64,000 nucleotides of DNA from Paguma larvata (GCA_030068075.1 CM057827.1:68214500-68278499), one strand, 5' to 3'. Shown: positions 22,690 through 34,440, counted from the stretch's first letter. Notes: a model not told the origin generated them from the sequence alone. A program made the numbers and translations.

Positions 22690-23000
22690 GAAAGTATGGC
22701 GTAAGATTAAGGCTCAAAGCTCCCGGCCGACCCAGGCTTCTTCCTCTAAGCGTATGCTCAGCGGTGGCGAGGGAGAGAGATGCTTCACTTTCCTTTTCAA
22801 GGTCCCTGTTGTGTTCTGGGGAGAGTGACCTACCTGATCCCCATCATGATTAACGTGGCTTCTGAAGCATGAGATCTGATTATGACCCCATGTTGTTATA
22901 TTTAATTACAAATCTCATTACGGCCCTGGCCATAACACCGTGTAGCCCTCATTGCCATCACCTTTGCTGATCTCACTGCCTGAAGGTCCATCCTTATGAT
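22690..23000. promoter_or_regulatory. Candidate conserved non-coding block
   Basis: Repeat-free stretch holding 'catcatgattaacgtggctt' (about 22842) and TAATTA at 22903-22908. It is followed by balanced, non-repetitive sequence ('acggccctggccataacacc', about 22920). It looks like a transcription-factor-rich element. No alignment was available, so the regulatory role is inference. Confidence 0.25.
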
Positions 23001-23019
23001 TTACTCTAAATTGTTTTAG

Positions 23020-23155
23020 AATCATAGACTTCTAGAGCTGGAAGGGAGGTTAGAGATCATGAAGTTCAAGCCCCTCATTTTACAGATAAAATTACAGAGG
23101 CCCCAAAGAGAATAAGTCATCTTCCAAAGGTCACTTAGTAGCTGTGAGATGGGAA
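23020..23155 (-). repeat. Ancient SINE-like repeat (MIR-related pattern)
   Basis: 'tagagctggaagggaggtta' followed by 'cctcattttacagataaaat' and 'aggtcacttagtagctgtga' follows the common ancient-mammal repeat order ending in CATTTTACAGATGAGGAAACTGAGGCC...GGTCACACAGCTAGT. Similar openings occur near 22140 and 45187. Confidence 0.5.
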
Positions 23156-25429
23156 CGAGGGGCACCAGATCCCCAGGCCAGCAGAGTTCTCTCTACACCA
23201 CGCTGCTCTGCTGGGAGTCACACTTTGCCACACCGGCTCCTCGCTCCCCGTCCTGTGTGTCGTGTGACAGCTTCACACCTTGCACAGGTTCTATTGTGCT
23301 CTCTTTCTCAATACAGAGTCGGTCACAGGTCAAATCAGAACTGCAAAATTCTTGGGGTTCTGAAGCAGAGGATGCTCGGTCAGATTATCCAGCCTTCTGG
23401 GCCTCAGCTTCACTTTAGTAACACAGAGGCAGCTAACCTGCTATCTGTGAAGAAAGACATGCTTAAAGTGATAGCTAAGGAAATGTAAGCACTGTCAAGT
23501 AAAAGCAAATCTGGACTTGGGTGAGGAGAGGCTTTACTGGAAAAGACGGTTGCCGTAAGGGAATGAGTGCTCAGACCAAAAGGTCTGTAAGCAGGTCAAA
23601 GGTCATCCAGAAAAGAGATTTTCTTTTACAGAAAGGAATGAAGAAGGCTAGAAAGAATTGGCCTGGGGCGGAAGAGGCTTGGGTGGTGTGATCGGACAGT
23701 TTATTGGGAGTGTTTGTCTCTTTGGTCAGCCGATTTTCAGGAGGGGTCCTTTAGGAGGTGCTGGCTCAGTCTGGGTCTTGTGAGACTGGGGGAAGCCTGG
23801 AAGTTTGGACAAGGCAAGTTAGCAGTTATTTTGTCCAGATTATTCTGCAGGGAAAAACAATTCCGGTATTATTCATTTTTAAGACCTAGAATGGGAGTTT
23901 GGAGGGTCTGTGTCTAACTTTGTTCTAGGTAGACAAGAAGGCCATCTGTGAGAGTCTTATGTAATTCATATAGTGAAGGGTATTTCTTTACAGTAAGGCA
24001 TTTTTTGGAACCCAAGGGAGAGAGGGGGCTTCTCGACCATATTTCTTTTCCAAGAGCACAAGGCTCAGGGAAAGTTCGCCATTGGCAGCACTTAGTGATT
24101 CTGTATCTACTTTCACTAAAGCTTTCTCGTATCACATGCCTGACTTTCTGACTTTCTCCCTCCTCTTTGGGACAGGGGAAGGTAGTGGTGGGTCTTGAAT
24201 TATATCTAATGAGGTTATTTTACTGATCAGCACTTGACAGATCCTTCTTTGCCTTCTTAAAATGGAGCTAAACATCACTTATGGAGTCTGCAATAAGGGC
24301 ATAAAATACTACTTTTTTTTCTCTTTGTAAGCACCAAATAATGCTTAGAATTGACTGGAGTAGGTAGGCTCTTTAGGGAGTGAACTTTTGGCTGTGTAAA
24401 GTACAGCATGAACCTCACACTGACTTATAAACAGTCAGTCACAAATAGTAATTCATAAGATCGTGTGAACCCTCTTATAAGTGCTATGCATTAAATCTCA
24501 TTGAACATGAGGAGGCAGAGTCCTTAGTAGCCAATTTCAGGGATAGGAAGGTGGATGACAGCAGTGATTCCAGTTCCCTAAAAGTTTCTCATCAGCCAAG
24601 AGGGGAGGCTTAAAGCTTTCCATTGTTTCTAAACCTGCTCCTGAGAATTGCCACAGAGAATATGCCAGCTAGGTGAAATACTTGACCATTTTGCTATGAT
24701 GCTAAAAATCTAAAAAGAGGCAAAGTGACTGCTGAAGGTCAGAATATAAGACAGTTTGTTCCATCTTTGATCAAATCAGCCTTTGCAGTTACTAAACCTC
24801 AAGGTCGATAGGTAGTGTGCAAACTTAGTGACTCAATTGAGGTGGGCAGCAAAGTTCAACAGTAGCTGACTTTCTGCTCCCATATTCATTATGGAGAAAT
24901 AGGCGTGTGTTTTTTTCTTTTATACAATCCAACTGAGATTTCATTTTAAAATATTAAATCACTGCGGCCAAGGATAACCCAGAGATACAAATAATGAAAG
25001 TCAAACTTGTTCTGACACTGCATCTTTTGTCCAGGGATCTCATATTGCCTTTGTAATTCCTGGAGAGTACAGAAGCACGCACTGAGTCTCGTGGCAGGAC
25101 TTGCCTTACCCGAAAGGTAAATAGGTCACTACCTATTGTAACCTGGTGTGAAGGCCCTTGAAGTTGCTCTTCCCAATGCCTGCCTGCAGTTCTACCCATG
25201 GATTTATTCTTTTGAATAAGTCTTGCACTAAGATGCACAATAACCTGGGGGAAGGAAAGAGATGAGAGAAATTAATCCATTGCTAGTCTAATTGCAATTC
25301 AGGTTTTTGGAGCTAGCTTGGCTTCTAGGCTGGGTTGGGGAGACTTTCTGGGCTAGCTAAGCAGGACTGAATGGCCGCCTTGGCTTGCCTGGGAAATATT
25401 ACAGGATAATCAGGTGACTATTCTCTTAG
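23156..25429. other. Single-copy sequence, no gene recognised
   Basis: Frames at 23144-23488 (plus), 23948-24151 (plus) and 24954-25238 (minus) have no recognisable domain and no shared splice structure. No named repeat was recognised in this stretch. Confidence 0.5.
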
Positions 25430-25765
25430 TTTCCCTCTGCCCTTTCCTTCCAACCCTCTTTCCAAATTCATCTCTCTCTCCAGTGGAAGCCAATTCTCTC
25501 CATCTTTGGGAGGCTAATCCCTTCACCTGACACTCCATCCTTGAAACTTTTGTAAGAGCTTTCTCCACCATTCATTATCTTTCATACACATCCAGTCTCC
25601 CCCTCCATTGATTCCCTTACTCTGGCTTATGAATTAGCACAGGTGTTTCCTTTCTTAAAATAAAAAAAAAAGAACAAATACCTGATTTTAACCTCTTGTA
25701 TCCTAATTACTGTCCTATTTACCTTCCTAGACAAGTTTCTTCTTAAAAGTGTGTCAAGGAATGAG
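25430..25765 (+). repeat. Possible L2 LINE relic, 5' side
   Basis: Pyrimidine-rich text with phrases such as 'aatctcttgta'-like and 'cctagacaagtttcttctt' near 25727 is consistent with a decayed L2 coding region upstream of the clearer piece at 26240. Weak call. Confidence 0.3.
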
Positions 25766-25849
25766 ACTCTTTATGTTGCAAACTGTCAAAAATATGACCA
25801 ACCAATATTGAAACATACAAGAATTTTTTTTCACCTAACACAAAATCTA

Positions 25850-26200
25850 GAATTAGATTTTTATTGGCATTAATCACTTAGGTCGTTAAGGTTCATTTTA
25901 CTATTTTGTCATCCTCAACATGAGGGTTTCTCGTCTGTAGGTTTGTTACTTCAAGGTGCCAGTGTGTCTGCTGCAGCATCAACCATCATGGCTGAACTCA
26001 AATGGAAGCAAAAATATGGCCGGTACTCTCCACTCTCTCTTCCCCTCTCCTCCCCTCCCTGCTGCCATGATAGCTGAGAGAAAAATATCTTTCCCGGAAG
26101 ACCCACAGCAGATTTCCTTTCAGAGCTCATTGCTCACAAGTGGTGATCCCTATTTGCAAAGGAGTTTAGAGAGTGGGTATGTGGGAGATGGGTAGAAGAA
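25850..26200 (+). repeat. Ancient interspersed repeat, family not named
   Basis: 'gtctgctgcagcatcaacca' and 'tcatggctgaactcaaatgg', then a run of 'cccctctcctcccctccctg', resemble a dispersed mammalian repeat also suspected at 6960-7285. It interrupts the two L2-like pieces around it. Confidence 0.35.
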
Positions 26201-26239
26201 ACGAGAGCCAAACAGAGTCTGCCATGGCGTCTCTCCTTC

Positions 26240-26740
26240 ATCACCTCTGAGTCTTTTCTCACCTACTAAATTAGGTCTTCAGCCCTCACTACTCTGTGTC
26301 CTGGTAGGTCATCAATATTCTCTGAGAATAAATCCAATGGACATTCATTACCTTGAGTTCTTTCACTTCTCTGTGGTATTCCACTGCTGGTGACCCCTCG
26401 TTGAGCTCTCTCATGATTTTCCTCCTGATTTTATGTCTCTGTGTTTTTTATTTTCTCTTCCTCTACTCACCAGTTATGTGTTGGTTTCCTAGGGTTTTGT
26501 TTTCTGGCCTCTTTCCTTTTTGTACAGTCTACCCAACTATCACAGATATGTCTAAGGCTTCTCCTTGCACATTAATGATGCTTCAAAGTCAATTTTGGGC
26601 TCTGATTTATTTTTTTGTAGTCCAAATCTATATGCACAACTGCCTCCCTTTACCTGAATTTTTAAGTTCAACATTCCCCAAACAAATTCGTTATGTGCCA
26701 ATGATAGACAGGGGCTGAGAAGAAATGCTTTATTTAATTA
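26240..26740 (+). repeat. L2 LINE relic, ORF region
   Basis: 'aataaatccaatggacattc' (about 26327), 'tttcctagggttttgttttc' and 'aaatctatatgcacaactgc' follow the L2 ORF order ('gccaaatccaatggtcaatt', 'ccagggctcagtccttgg', 'atatatccaactgcctac'). The 121-codon frame at 26353-26718 is a chance frame in this relic. Confidence 0.6.
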
Positions 26741-27215
26741 CACAAATCCAAAAGCATTCCTCAAATGAATCTTTTTAATTACATTTTTTTTAAAAATTGT
26801 TTTTACAGGAATGCTGTGTTTATAGAACATTAGGAGAGAAAGAGAATTAGGGCATAATTCAGACAATTGAATGCACACATTCTGAAGCTGCAGTCCTGAA
26901 CCTCTTACATAATTCTCTCCAGTGTGTGGGATTTTTGAGCGTATTGAGGACATGGTAGAGAAAAGATAATGTACCATTTCCAGTAACAGCCAAGTTTGAA
27001 GTTAGTATTAATTTAACCATAGAGAAGCCACAAATGAACTGTAGAAAACAGTCCATCAGTCCCGGGTAAATTGCTAGGTCAATCAACACTTGGAGTGTTT
27101 AGCGCCTTGAGAAAAGTTTAAGTTCATAAGAATTTCTCTGGAAGCCTGTGAAATGACGTGGAGTTTCAGAATATGTAGAACACTCTTGCAGAAAGTATTC
27201 TATCTTTTCTTCTTC
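26741..27215. other. Unassigned sequence
   Basis: No gene or named repeat recognised. Confidence 0.45.
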
Positions 27216-27411
27216 TTTTTTTATATTATTTTCGAGAGAAAGAGAGAGAGTGCATGTGCACAAGCAGGAGAGAGGCAGAGAGAGGAGACACAGGATCCGG
27301 AGCATGCTCCAGGCTCTGAGCTGTCAGCACAGAGCCTGACGTGGGGTTCAAACCCACAAACTGTGAGATCATGACCTGAGCAGAAGTCGGATGCAACTGA
27401 TTGAGTCACCT
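27216..27411 (-). repeat. CAN-SINE, head slightly truncated
   Basis: The tail complement begins around 27216, followed by 'gagagaaagagagagagtgc', 'ctgagctgtcagcacagagc' and 'gagatcatgacctgagcaga'. The head complement stops at GATTGAGTCACC, so the last bases of the tRNA-like head are missing. TTCTTCT lies on both sides and may be the target duplication. Confidence 0.9.
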
Positions 27412-28409
27412 TCTTCTAAGAAGAAAAACCATGGAAGAAATACTGTGTGTGGTCGAAAATACAATGATTTAAATGGTAGTGACAGAAGTGGGGAGGCATA
27501 ATTCAGTTTAGGAAAGTTTTCTGGCTTGATAGTTCACTTTCACATCTTTCCCAGAATTCCAGGTGTTCTGGAAATATTTGTGGTGATTATGTAGACGAAT
27601 GTAAATATTATTGGTTATTTTTGAACACAGGAGAGGAGCAAATGATAATAGGCTGATTTGAATATTATCTGACATGGCAAAAAGCTAGTTGCTGAAAATA
27701 ATCCCTGCCTTAGTGCTTTCCAGTAAATAACTTGTAGAAGAAGAGCAACCCGAGCCCAATTTCCGTGTATTTTATAAGTGATGGCTTAATAAGAGAGAAA
27801 TTCCAGCTTTGCAATTGCCTGTGCGCTTCCCTCCATAGTCTTGTCCAGATGCTGATTGCGAACATCCTTCAGGTTTCAGGATCTTCTTTGTGTGTGTAGC
27901 CAATTTTATTTGAAGACATATAATTCAGAGAGCAAATTCTCAAAGACAGAACTCAATAAAGTTAAACAAAAACAAAAGATAGTATTTTGGTTTCACCTTT
28001 TCCCCATCCTTCCTCATACCAAAAAATATATTGTCTTGAAAATAAGCAACAATAATGACAGCTCCCTTAGATGCAGTGTTGTGCGGAGGGTTCTGGTTTC
28101 CTGTGCTGCTCCTGCCTAGGGAGTTGTTTCTCTCCTTATATTCTTTTCTAATTTCTGCTGGCATTCAAGATGTCTCTTTCTTTCTGCCCCCAGGCCTTTC
28201 TGCTCCCTGAGGCTTTCTTTGTGCTTTTTCAAGTCTCTATTATTTTTCCGGCTCCTTTTTGCCACGTCCAACCCCAGAGAACCATGATAGCCACTCCGAC
28301 GTTTCAAAGTTTGTGAAATTCATCTTTGCTGGAGAAGGAGGCCCTTCTTCGTTTTACCTTCCTAGTTTCATATCTGGAAAGGAAGGAAGCCACAGAAAAG
28401 CAAAAAGCA
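27412..28409. other. Single-copy sequence, no gene recognised
   Basis: Frames at 27856-28119 (plus) and 28116-28307 (minus) show only low-complexity or charged residues and no domain. Confidence 0.45.
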
Positions 28410-28635
28410 ATAGCCAAAGTTTACTGAAGTCTCACGTGCCTGTGTCAGGCACTGTTCTAGGGGCTGTGTATGTGATTGCTCTCTTAACACACACAGCAGG
28501 CTTCCGTGGTCCACCCAAGCCATCTCCCTCTTGTACAGATGAGGAGGCTGAGAACCAGAGACCTTGTGTAACTTGGCCAAGTCTTGGGTGTCTTGGAGTT
28601 ATGACTCCAGCCCGGGAAACGTGGTTTGAGAGTCT
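28410..28635 (-). repeat. MIR SINE, near full length
   Basis: In plus-strand order: 'tttactgaagtctcacgtgc', 'tcaggcactgttctagggg', 'ctcttgtacagatgaggagg', 'ctgagaaccagagaccttg' and 'gtaacttggccaagtcttgg'. This is the reverse complement of MIR from 3' to 5'. The 128-codon plus frame at 28259-28645 overlaps it and is not a credible gene. Confidence 0.75.
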
Positions 28636-29975
28636 GTTCTCTTGACTCTGAGTTTATTGAATTAGTATTTAATGTGTGATAGCCTTCTGAGCCAAAGTCT
28701 GTCCTTCACCTTGCACTTGGTGTGGTCACGATCTCAGCTTTTCCCGTTCTCTGCACGTAGGACAAGATCACCAGACTGGAACCCACTGTGGTCTGACATC
28801 ATGTTGACACAATGTGAAGGAACACATGTGCATCTGGAAGTAATACAGACTTTTACTACATACTGTGGTTTGATTGGCTTTGCTGGATTAAATCAATGAG
28901 TACAATTTGTACTTGGAACCGAGTCCATGTTTCTGGTCTCTTGGCTTGACCACTCTGGATAGGCCGTGTGCTTTTATTTGGCTGTGGTGATTCAGGGCAT
29001 GAGAAAGGCCCACCTGTGGTATCCGTGTCTTCAGACCTTGTCACAGGTACTGAAAACCCAACCCAAGGGCCCTCCCCTTCTCTGACCACCCGCGCCTCTT
29101 GCCACGTTGTGTTATCACAAAAAACATGTTTGCTGCTCTACTACTTCTGAATACATAGGCCTCGATTATTCGCATATTTTACCTTTGATATAAATGCGTA
29201 ATATTCGTCCTGCTTTAGTAAGAGTACCCCCAAAGTATTTTTTTTAATATCTTATTTTGAAATTGGACATCGATTTGGGTTTATTTCACCAATGTATTCT
29301 ATAAATTTTGTTGAGTAAGGGTTCTAAGTAAAAGAGAATTGTGCTATCAAAGAAACAAAAACATTTTATTGGGACGGATGAGTAGAAACCATCCTAAGTA
29401 TCCCATTCTGCCTTCTCCAGATGGATTTCCTAAGAAGACATTGGTGAACTACTGAGGACTCGGTGGCAGTGGTTGTGTCCGTAGGGCCTCAGATGTATGC
29501 CCCCCATGCTTTTGTCAATCATTCTTCAACTGCCCCTAGGTGCAAGTGATGTAGCATGTAGAAGCTGGTTATTATCTCTGATCTTAGGATCATAATTACT
29601 TGAGAACAAATTAAAGAATACCTTCTCTGATGTTTATAGCTTCAGCATACGAAAATCTAAAAAAAAAAAAAAAAATTGGTAAATTTGATCTGAACCTAAG
29701 GGAAGGAGAAAAGCTTGTCTCTCTAATTAAATTGCTGAGTTGGGTTCCAATCAATACACACCTGAAAAAGATTTGAAACAAAAGAGAAGTAATGTTTGCT
29801 TTGGTCTTGCTGGCTCCTCCCCGCCCTTTTTCCTTATTTTTTATTTTTTTAAGAGTTTTAAAAAAAGGGGAGTGTCTCGTTATGATGATACATAGTGTCA
29901 GGGGCAATAATGAATTTGCCAGCAATCAGAAACATCTCATCTATTGACGGCGTGCAAAATTATACTCAGTTGTGT
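28636..29975. other. Single-copy sequence, no gene recognised
   Basis: No named repeat seen. Short homopolymer A and T runs occur at 29660-29674 and around 29840-29865. Confidence 0.45.
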
Positions 29976-29990
29976 AACAATCCTTTTTTT

Positions 29991-30209
29991 TTTTTTTAAA
30001 TTTTTTACTGTTTATTTATTTTTGAGAGACAGAGAGAGACAGAGCACGAGTGGGGGAGGGGCAGAGAGAGGGAGACACAGAATCCGAAGCAGGCTCCAGG
30101 CTCCGAGCTGTCAGCACAGAGCCCGACGCGGGGCTCGAACTCACGGACCGTGAGATCATGACCTGAGCCGAAGTCGGACGCTTAACCGACTGAGCCACCC
30201 AGGCGCCCC
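29991..30209 (-). repeat. Young CAN-SINE (SINEC_Fc), close to consensus
   Basis: Almost every diagnostic segment is intact: 'gagagacagagagagacag', 'gagtgggggaggggcagaga', 'caggctccgagctgtcagc', 'cccgacgcggggctcgaact', 'cggaccgtgagatcatgacc' and 'ccacccaggcgcccc'. Its CpG sites are preserved. AACAATCC plus following T bases occurs before (from 29976) and after (30210-30217). It is the least decayed SINE in the window. Confidence 0.98.
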
Positions 30210-30217
30210 AACAATCC

Positions 30218-30740
30218 TTTTTTTATCACCCTATATAACTGAACGCAAGTAAGTTATATTCCACGTATATGGCCACAGGAAAGATCACAAATTAAGATGA
30301 GGAACAAGTTACCCCCAATGGGTTTCTAAAAGGCTGAGATTAATTCCATAGATAGCTCATCTGAAAGCCAGTAGTGTTGAGAATATTTTTTATGGAAAAA
30401 AATAGGAATGTATTTTCAGAAAATATCCTAACATATATAAAAGAAGCTCCAGGTACTCTTGGAAATAAAGTACTCTTTCTATAGTTTTATCTCCTACCAT
30501 TTTCCCCTTGAGGGCCCCTTCTGGGCATCCTGTGACTCAAGATGCTGAGACGTACAGTATCACTTATTCTCGACACCCCAACCGCTACTGATTATTTCAA
30601 GGTGAGATGATGAGAAAGGTCTCTGTAAAGCAGGTTTACAACTGGATAAGTATCAAGTCTCCAGTTACACAGAAAAGAAAAGGCAATGTGGTTCCATCAC
30701 AGCCTGCTTAAAAGGGGAGCTGCTTTATATATTTCCCAAT
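30218..30740. other. Unassigned sequence
   Basis: No gene or named repeat recognised between the two SINEs. Confidence 0.45.
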
Positions 30741-30752
30741 GTATATTATTTT

Positions 30753-30972
30753 TAAATTTTTTTTTAATGTTTATTTATTTTGAGAGAGAGAGAGAGAGAG
30801 AGACAAAGCATGAGCAGGGGAGGGGCAGAGAGAGAGGAAGACACAGAATCCCAAATAGGCTCCAGGCTCTGAGCCATCAGCCCAGAGCCTGACGTGGGGC
30901 TTGAACCCAGGAGTGAGATCATGACCTGACTGGAAGTCAGACATGCAACCAACCGAGCCACCCAGGCGCCCC
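30753..30972 (-). repeat. CAN-SINE with target duplication
   Basis: Minus-strand SINE with a long GA repeat (30781-30802), 'ggctccaggctctgagccat' and head complement CCACCCAGGCGCCCC at 30958-30972. A short ATATTATTTT repeat is present before (from 30743) and after (from 30973). Confidence 0.94.
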
Positions 30973-31434
30973 ATATTATTTTAAGTACGTAAATTATAGC
31001 TGCAGTGGGGATTTGAGGACTACATTTGCCAATCCGATGCCCCACTGAGAACATTTTGAAATGGATTGATTTTCTTTGTTGTCGTTAGATCTAGAATTTA
31101 CTTATTTTTCATTTACATTTTGTGAAGATTCTCAAACACACTAGAAAGACTAGTATAAAGAACATGCATACAAAGAATAGCTCCCCATTTTGCTAGTGAA
31201 ATTGGGTCTTGTATTTGTCTTCCTTACAGTATACCTGTTTCGAGAATCCAGAAATTCTTTGAAATCTCTTTTCTCATTAAACAGCCCTGAAAGAAGTAAG
31301 GTCATTACCACTGATTAGCTCCTTCTTTGTAGCTATCCAGCTCTTAATGCATGTCATCTTCCAGTCCTTTCAGATGTTCCATCTCTCAAATTGCCCTTTT
31401 GTTTTCCTTTTCGGCACAACTTTTTTTTTATCCT
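30973..31434. other. Unassigned sequence
   Basis: No gene recognised. A weak MIR-like piece may lie at 31240-31310 ('attaaacagccctgaaagaa'). Confidence 0.4.
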
Positions 31435-32157
31435 ACATCTTTTTAGAGCTCACACATGCAACGGGAGCAGCCGTGAGGTCCGAAGTGCACCGTGGGCAGC
31501 AGCCGCAAAAACCAGAGCCCCAGACATGTTCGTAGGCTCCTTTCCAGGGATGCTTATGACTTGGAATGAGACAAAGGGAGCACTCCAAGATGTTGCCCAC
31601 CAACCTCTGTCTCAAGATTTGTGTTGACTTAGATGCCTGCCCCTCAGATGAGGCTTTAAAATAAATAAACAGGTCTCTTTCATAGAAAGACTGTGCATTT
31701 TTCAGTTGGCTGCCTCTGCACTGGGCCCTGAGTGGTAGATAGGTGAGTCTGCACACATGGCCCTTTAAGATTCCTTTCTCACTTTGGCCTTGTGAGTCAT
31801 GGGCATGCAAGACCCATTGGCTTTCCAAACTAGATGTTTTGGGGGCCTGTCTCTCAAGTGTAAATCTTAGACTATGGGGTGCCTGTTGTAGGGTTAAAAC
31901 CCCTTGTTTCTTGCGGTTTTGACTTGTCTCATGATTGTGAGCCACCACACCAGGGCTGGGGTTTATGGCAAGATTGTGTCGTAGCCTCTTGTACTGGTTT
32001 GAATGTGGGCTCATCCACCCAATGTGTAGGAGTCACGCAGCTAGTTTTTGGATTTATTTCAGAGGAAATTCTTCCATATGTAGCTGTAGATTCAGTGTGT
32101 CCGTGGGAGGAGGTGAGCTCAGGATCCTCCTACGTCGCCATCTTGAACTGGAACTCT
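31435..32157 (-). mobile_element. L1 LINE 5' UTR fragment (L1M-type)
   Basis: Read on the minus strand, it starts AGTTCAAGATGGCGACGTAG, GAGGATCCTGAGCTCACCTC at about 32157-32113. This is the classic opening of old mammalian L1 5' UTRs. It continues with 'aatcttgccataaaccccag', 'tgagacaagtcaaaaccgc' and 'ggcaccccatagtctaaga' in L1 5' UTR order. The longest open frame of the window (193 codons, minus, 31433-32014) lies inside it. I treat it as accidental: it has no ORF1 or ORF2 motif. The remainder of the L1 is missing on the 3' side, the reverse of the usual 5' truncation. Confidence 0.75.
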
Positions 32158-32898
32158 CAAGTTTTCTTTTGCATCCAGTTATCACAAAAGGTTGCTTGTC
32201 ACAGTAGAAGATGCCTTTCCAGATGTCTGTTTTCTCTTTCTGCTCATAAGCATTCTGCCTTTCTCATTCTGCTGTATGAATCTGAAGTTTACTTAGTGGC
32301 TGTGTTTGGTTTTGAATAGCCCTTGACATAGCCCTTTGAGTATGGATTCCCTCCACTCTGGGACTAGACCAGCTTTTGGACATCAATAATGTAAACAATG
32401 ACTCCCTCAAAGAGATTTTGCCCATTTTCATAATGTTGCCTGTAGGCACAAACGGGAGAAACAAATAAGAATGTATATAGAACGTCTCCCGACTCAGAAA
32501 AGAACATGTCTCAGGTCTTTCTGTTATAGGCATGGCAGAATGTGGTGCTCCGCTTTCTTGACCGCATTAACTATTCCCACAGGAGAGATAATATTTGTTT
32601 TCTCTTCCCCTTTTTATTCCCTGTTCTCCACCTTATCCTTTCTCCAACTGTGGTGAGAGTCCTTCAGTAATATTGCTTCACAAGTATACTAGGAGTGACA
32701 AACAATAGTAGCAAGAGGAATCTGTCCCCCTGCAAACTACATTTATTTTAAAAAATGTGAGGCTACAGGACTACTAGACTTCCTGGCTTGAATTCAAGGG
32801 CCAGCAGTGTAAATGAAATACTGAGTGTTGAGCACATGGTATAGCAGCAGGCTAAACACGGGATACTGGAAGGGGTAGGGTGGAAGAAACACAAGTAG
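32158..32898. other. Unassigned sequence
   Basis: No gene recognised. Frames at 32264-32533 (minus) and 31879-32319 (plus, entering from the L1 relic) have no known domain. Confidence 0.45.
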
Positions 32899-33236
32899 TG
32901 TCGTAGTTCAGGCCACTATAACAGAATACCATAGACCAGGTGGCGTATAAAAATAAACTTTTCTCACAGTACTACAGGCTGGAAGTCAGGGGTCATGGTG
33001 CCAGCATGGGTGAGTGTCATTGAGAACCCTTTTCCGGGATGCTCATTTTATCCTCATGTGGGAGAGAGAGCAATCATTTCTCTAGTCTTTTCTTATAAGG
33101 ACATTAAGCCCATTTATGATGCTTCTACCCTCATGACCTTCTCACTTCCCAAAGACCCCACCTCCTAATACCATCACATTGGAGGTTAGGATTTCAACGT
33201 GAATTTTTGGGAGATCAAGACATTCAGTCCATAATA
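32899..33236 (-). mobile_element. MST-type MaLR solo LTR
   Basis: On the plus strand: TGTCGTAGTTCAGGCCACTA, 'acagaataccatagaccagg', 'ttctcacagtactacaggct', 'cccacctcctaataccatca' and 'cattcagtccataata'. This is the complete reverse complement of an MSTA/MSTB LTR, whose sense end reads CTGTTATAGTGGCCTGAACT. No internal region is attached. Confidence 0.88.
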
Positions 33237-33704
33237 AGAAGATGAATCAAAGAGGATGGTTGGACACCTAGTGGGAAGGACTCTATAACGTTGGAAAGGT
33301 GATGCCAAGGGCTGTTTTCATCCTCCTCTGGGATCAAGTGCATTCCTCGTGCTGTAACGATATGAGTTTATACACTTATTATTTTTCTTCCTGAAGTAAA
33401 AACTGAAGTGACAAAACTAGACTGGTTCTGTGAGTGCTTTGATCTGGAGTCAAATTCCACCCTTCTTCATTCTGCGTTCTCCTTCAGATACTGTTATAAA
33501 CTTGTTCTGAGCTTCTCTCTGCAACTGGTAGCTTTGTCTCTTTTTTTTGAGATCTGGAAGGAGCAGAGGCAAGTCATCCAAGAGCTATCTTTGCAGAATT
33601 TTATTATGTTTTGCTCAAAAATATAATAAATGCTCAGATGAAAATATAAACAAATAAAAAAACCATATATGTTATACAGGTCATTCTAACAATCAAAGAA
33701 ATTC
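33237..33704. other. Unassigned sequence
   Basis: No gene recognised. A possible very decayed MIR (plus) is hinted at by 'ttgatctggagtcaaattcc' near 33439. Confidence 0.4.
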
Positions 33705-34196
33705 CTGCATTCATTAACACATGCTAAAATCTCAAAACTCAATGACTTAAGGTAATCATTTATGCTCCTGGGTTACAGGTCAGCTGGACAGTACTTCTGG
33801 TCTGGATGGGGTTTAGGCTCATTTTTGTAACTATCATTAGCAGATAGATGGGCATCTGGGGTCAGCTGGGGCTTCCTGGAGTTTGACCGATCTAGGATGG
33901 CTTCAGTTTGGAGGACTCATCTCTGTTCCACATAATCTCTTGTTCCCCAGTAGGCTAACCCAGCTTTATTGTTTTCCTGGCAAAAGTAGCATTCCAAGAG
34001 GAAAGGAGAAATGTTCTAGGACTCACGAGGCTTAGGCTATAAGTGGCATAATGTTATTTCTTCTGTATTCTCTTAGTCAAAGCACATATCAAAGTGTGGG
34101 AAAATTAACTAGACTTCTTGGCGGTAGAAGCTCTAAAGACAAATTGCGAAAGGAAAGGTGGGATATTGAGGCTCTTTTTATAATCGATTTGCTACA
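33705..34196 (-). mobile_element. MLT1-type MaLR solo LTR, old
   Basis: On the plus strand it shows 'tcaatgacttaaggtaatca', 'gatctaggatggcttcagtt', 'ccccagtaggctaacccagc', 'gcattccaagaggaaaggag', 'ggcataatgttatttcttct' and 'tcttagtcaaagcacatatc'. It ends 'cgatttgctaca'. This is the order of a reverse-complemented MLT1 LTR. Strongly diverged. Confidence 0.6.
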
Positions 34197-34440
34197 GGTC
34201 ATTTACATTTATATATGTAGATATGGATAGTTATATGTAGATACAAATGTACTTTTAAAATGTAAATCTAATAAGAAATTTATAAAAATTTTTATGAGTG
34301 TATGTATGTGTGTTTATGTGTTTTTGTATATATTAATAATATAAATCATAATATAAATATATAATTATATGTAATGTGTTACTTACATATAATTATATTT
34401 ATTATAAATAACATATATATAATTTATAAAGTAGGATTAT
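34197..34440. repeat. AT-rich low-complexity tract
   Basis: Dense TATA, TAATTATA and ATATAT text, with a short TGTATG-type run at 34295-34325. It starts right at the LTR edge. Confidence 0.8.

Noticed and set aside
28259..28645. 128-codon plus-strand frame
   Set aside because: It overlaps a near full-length MIR in its second half and shows no domain.
31433..32014. Longest open frame in the window (193 codons, minus strand)
   Set aside because: It lies within an L1 5' UTR relic, has no ORF1, ORF2 or other domain, and its composition is not protein-like.
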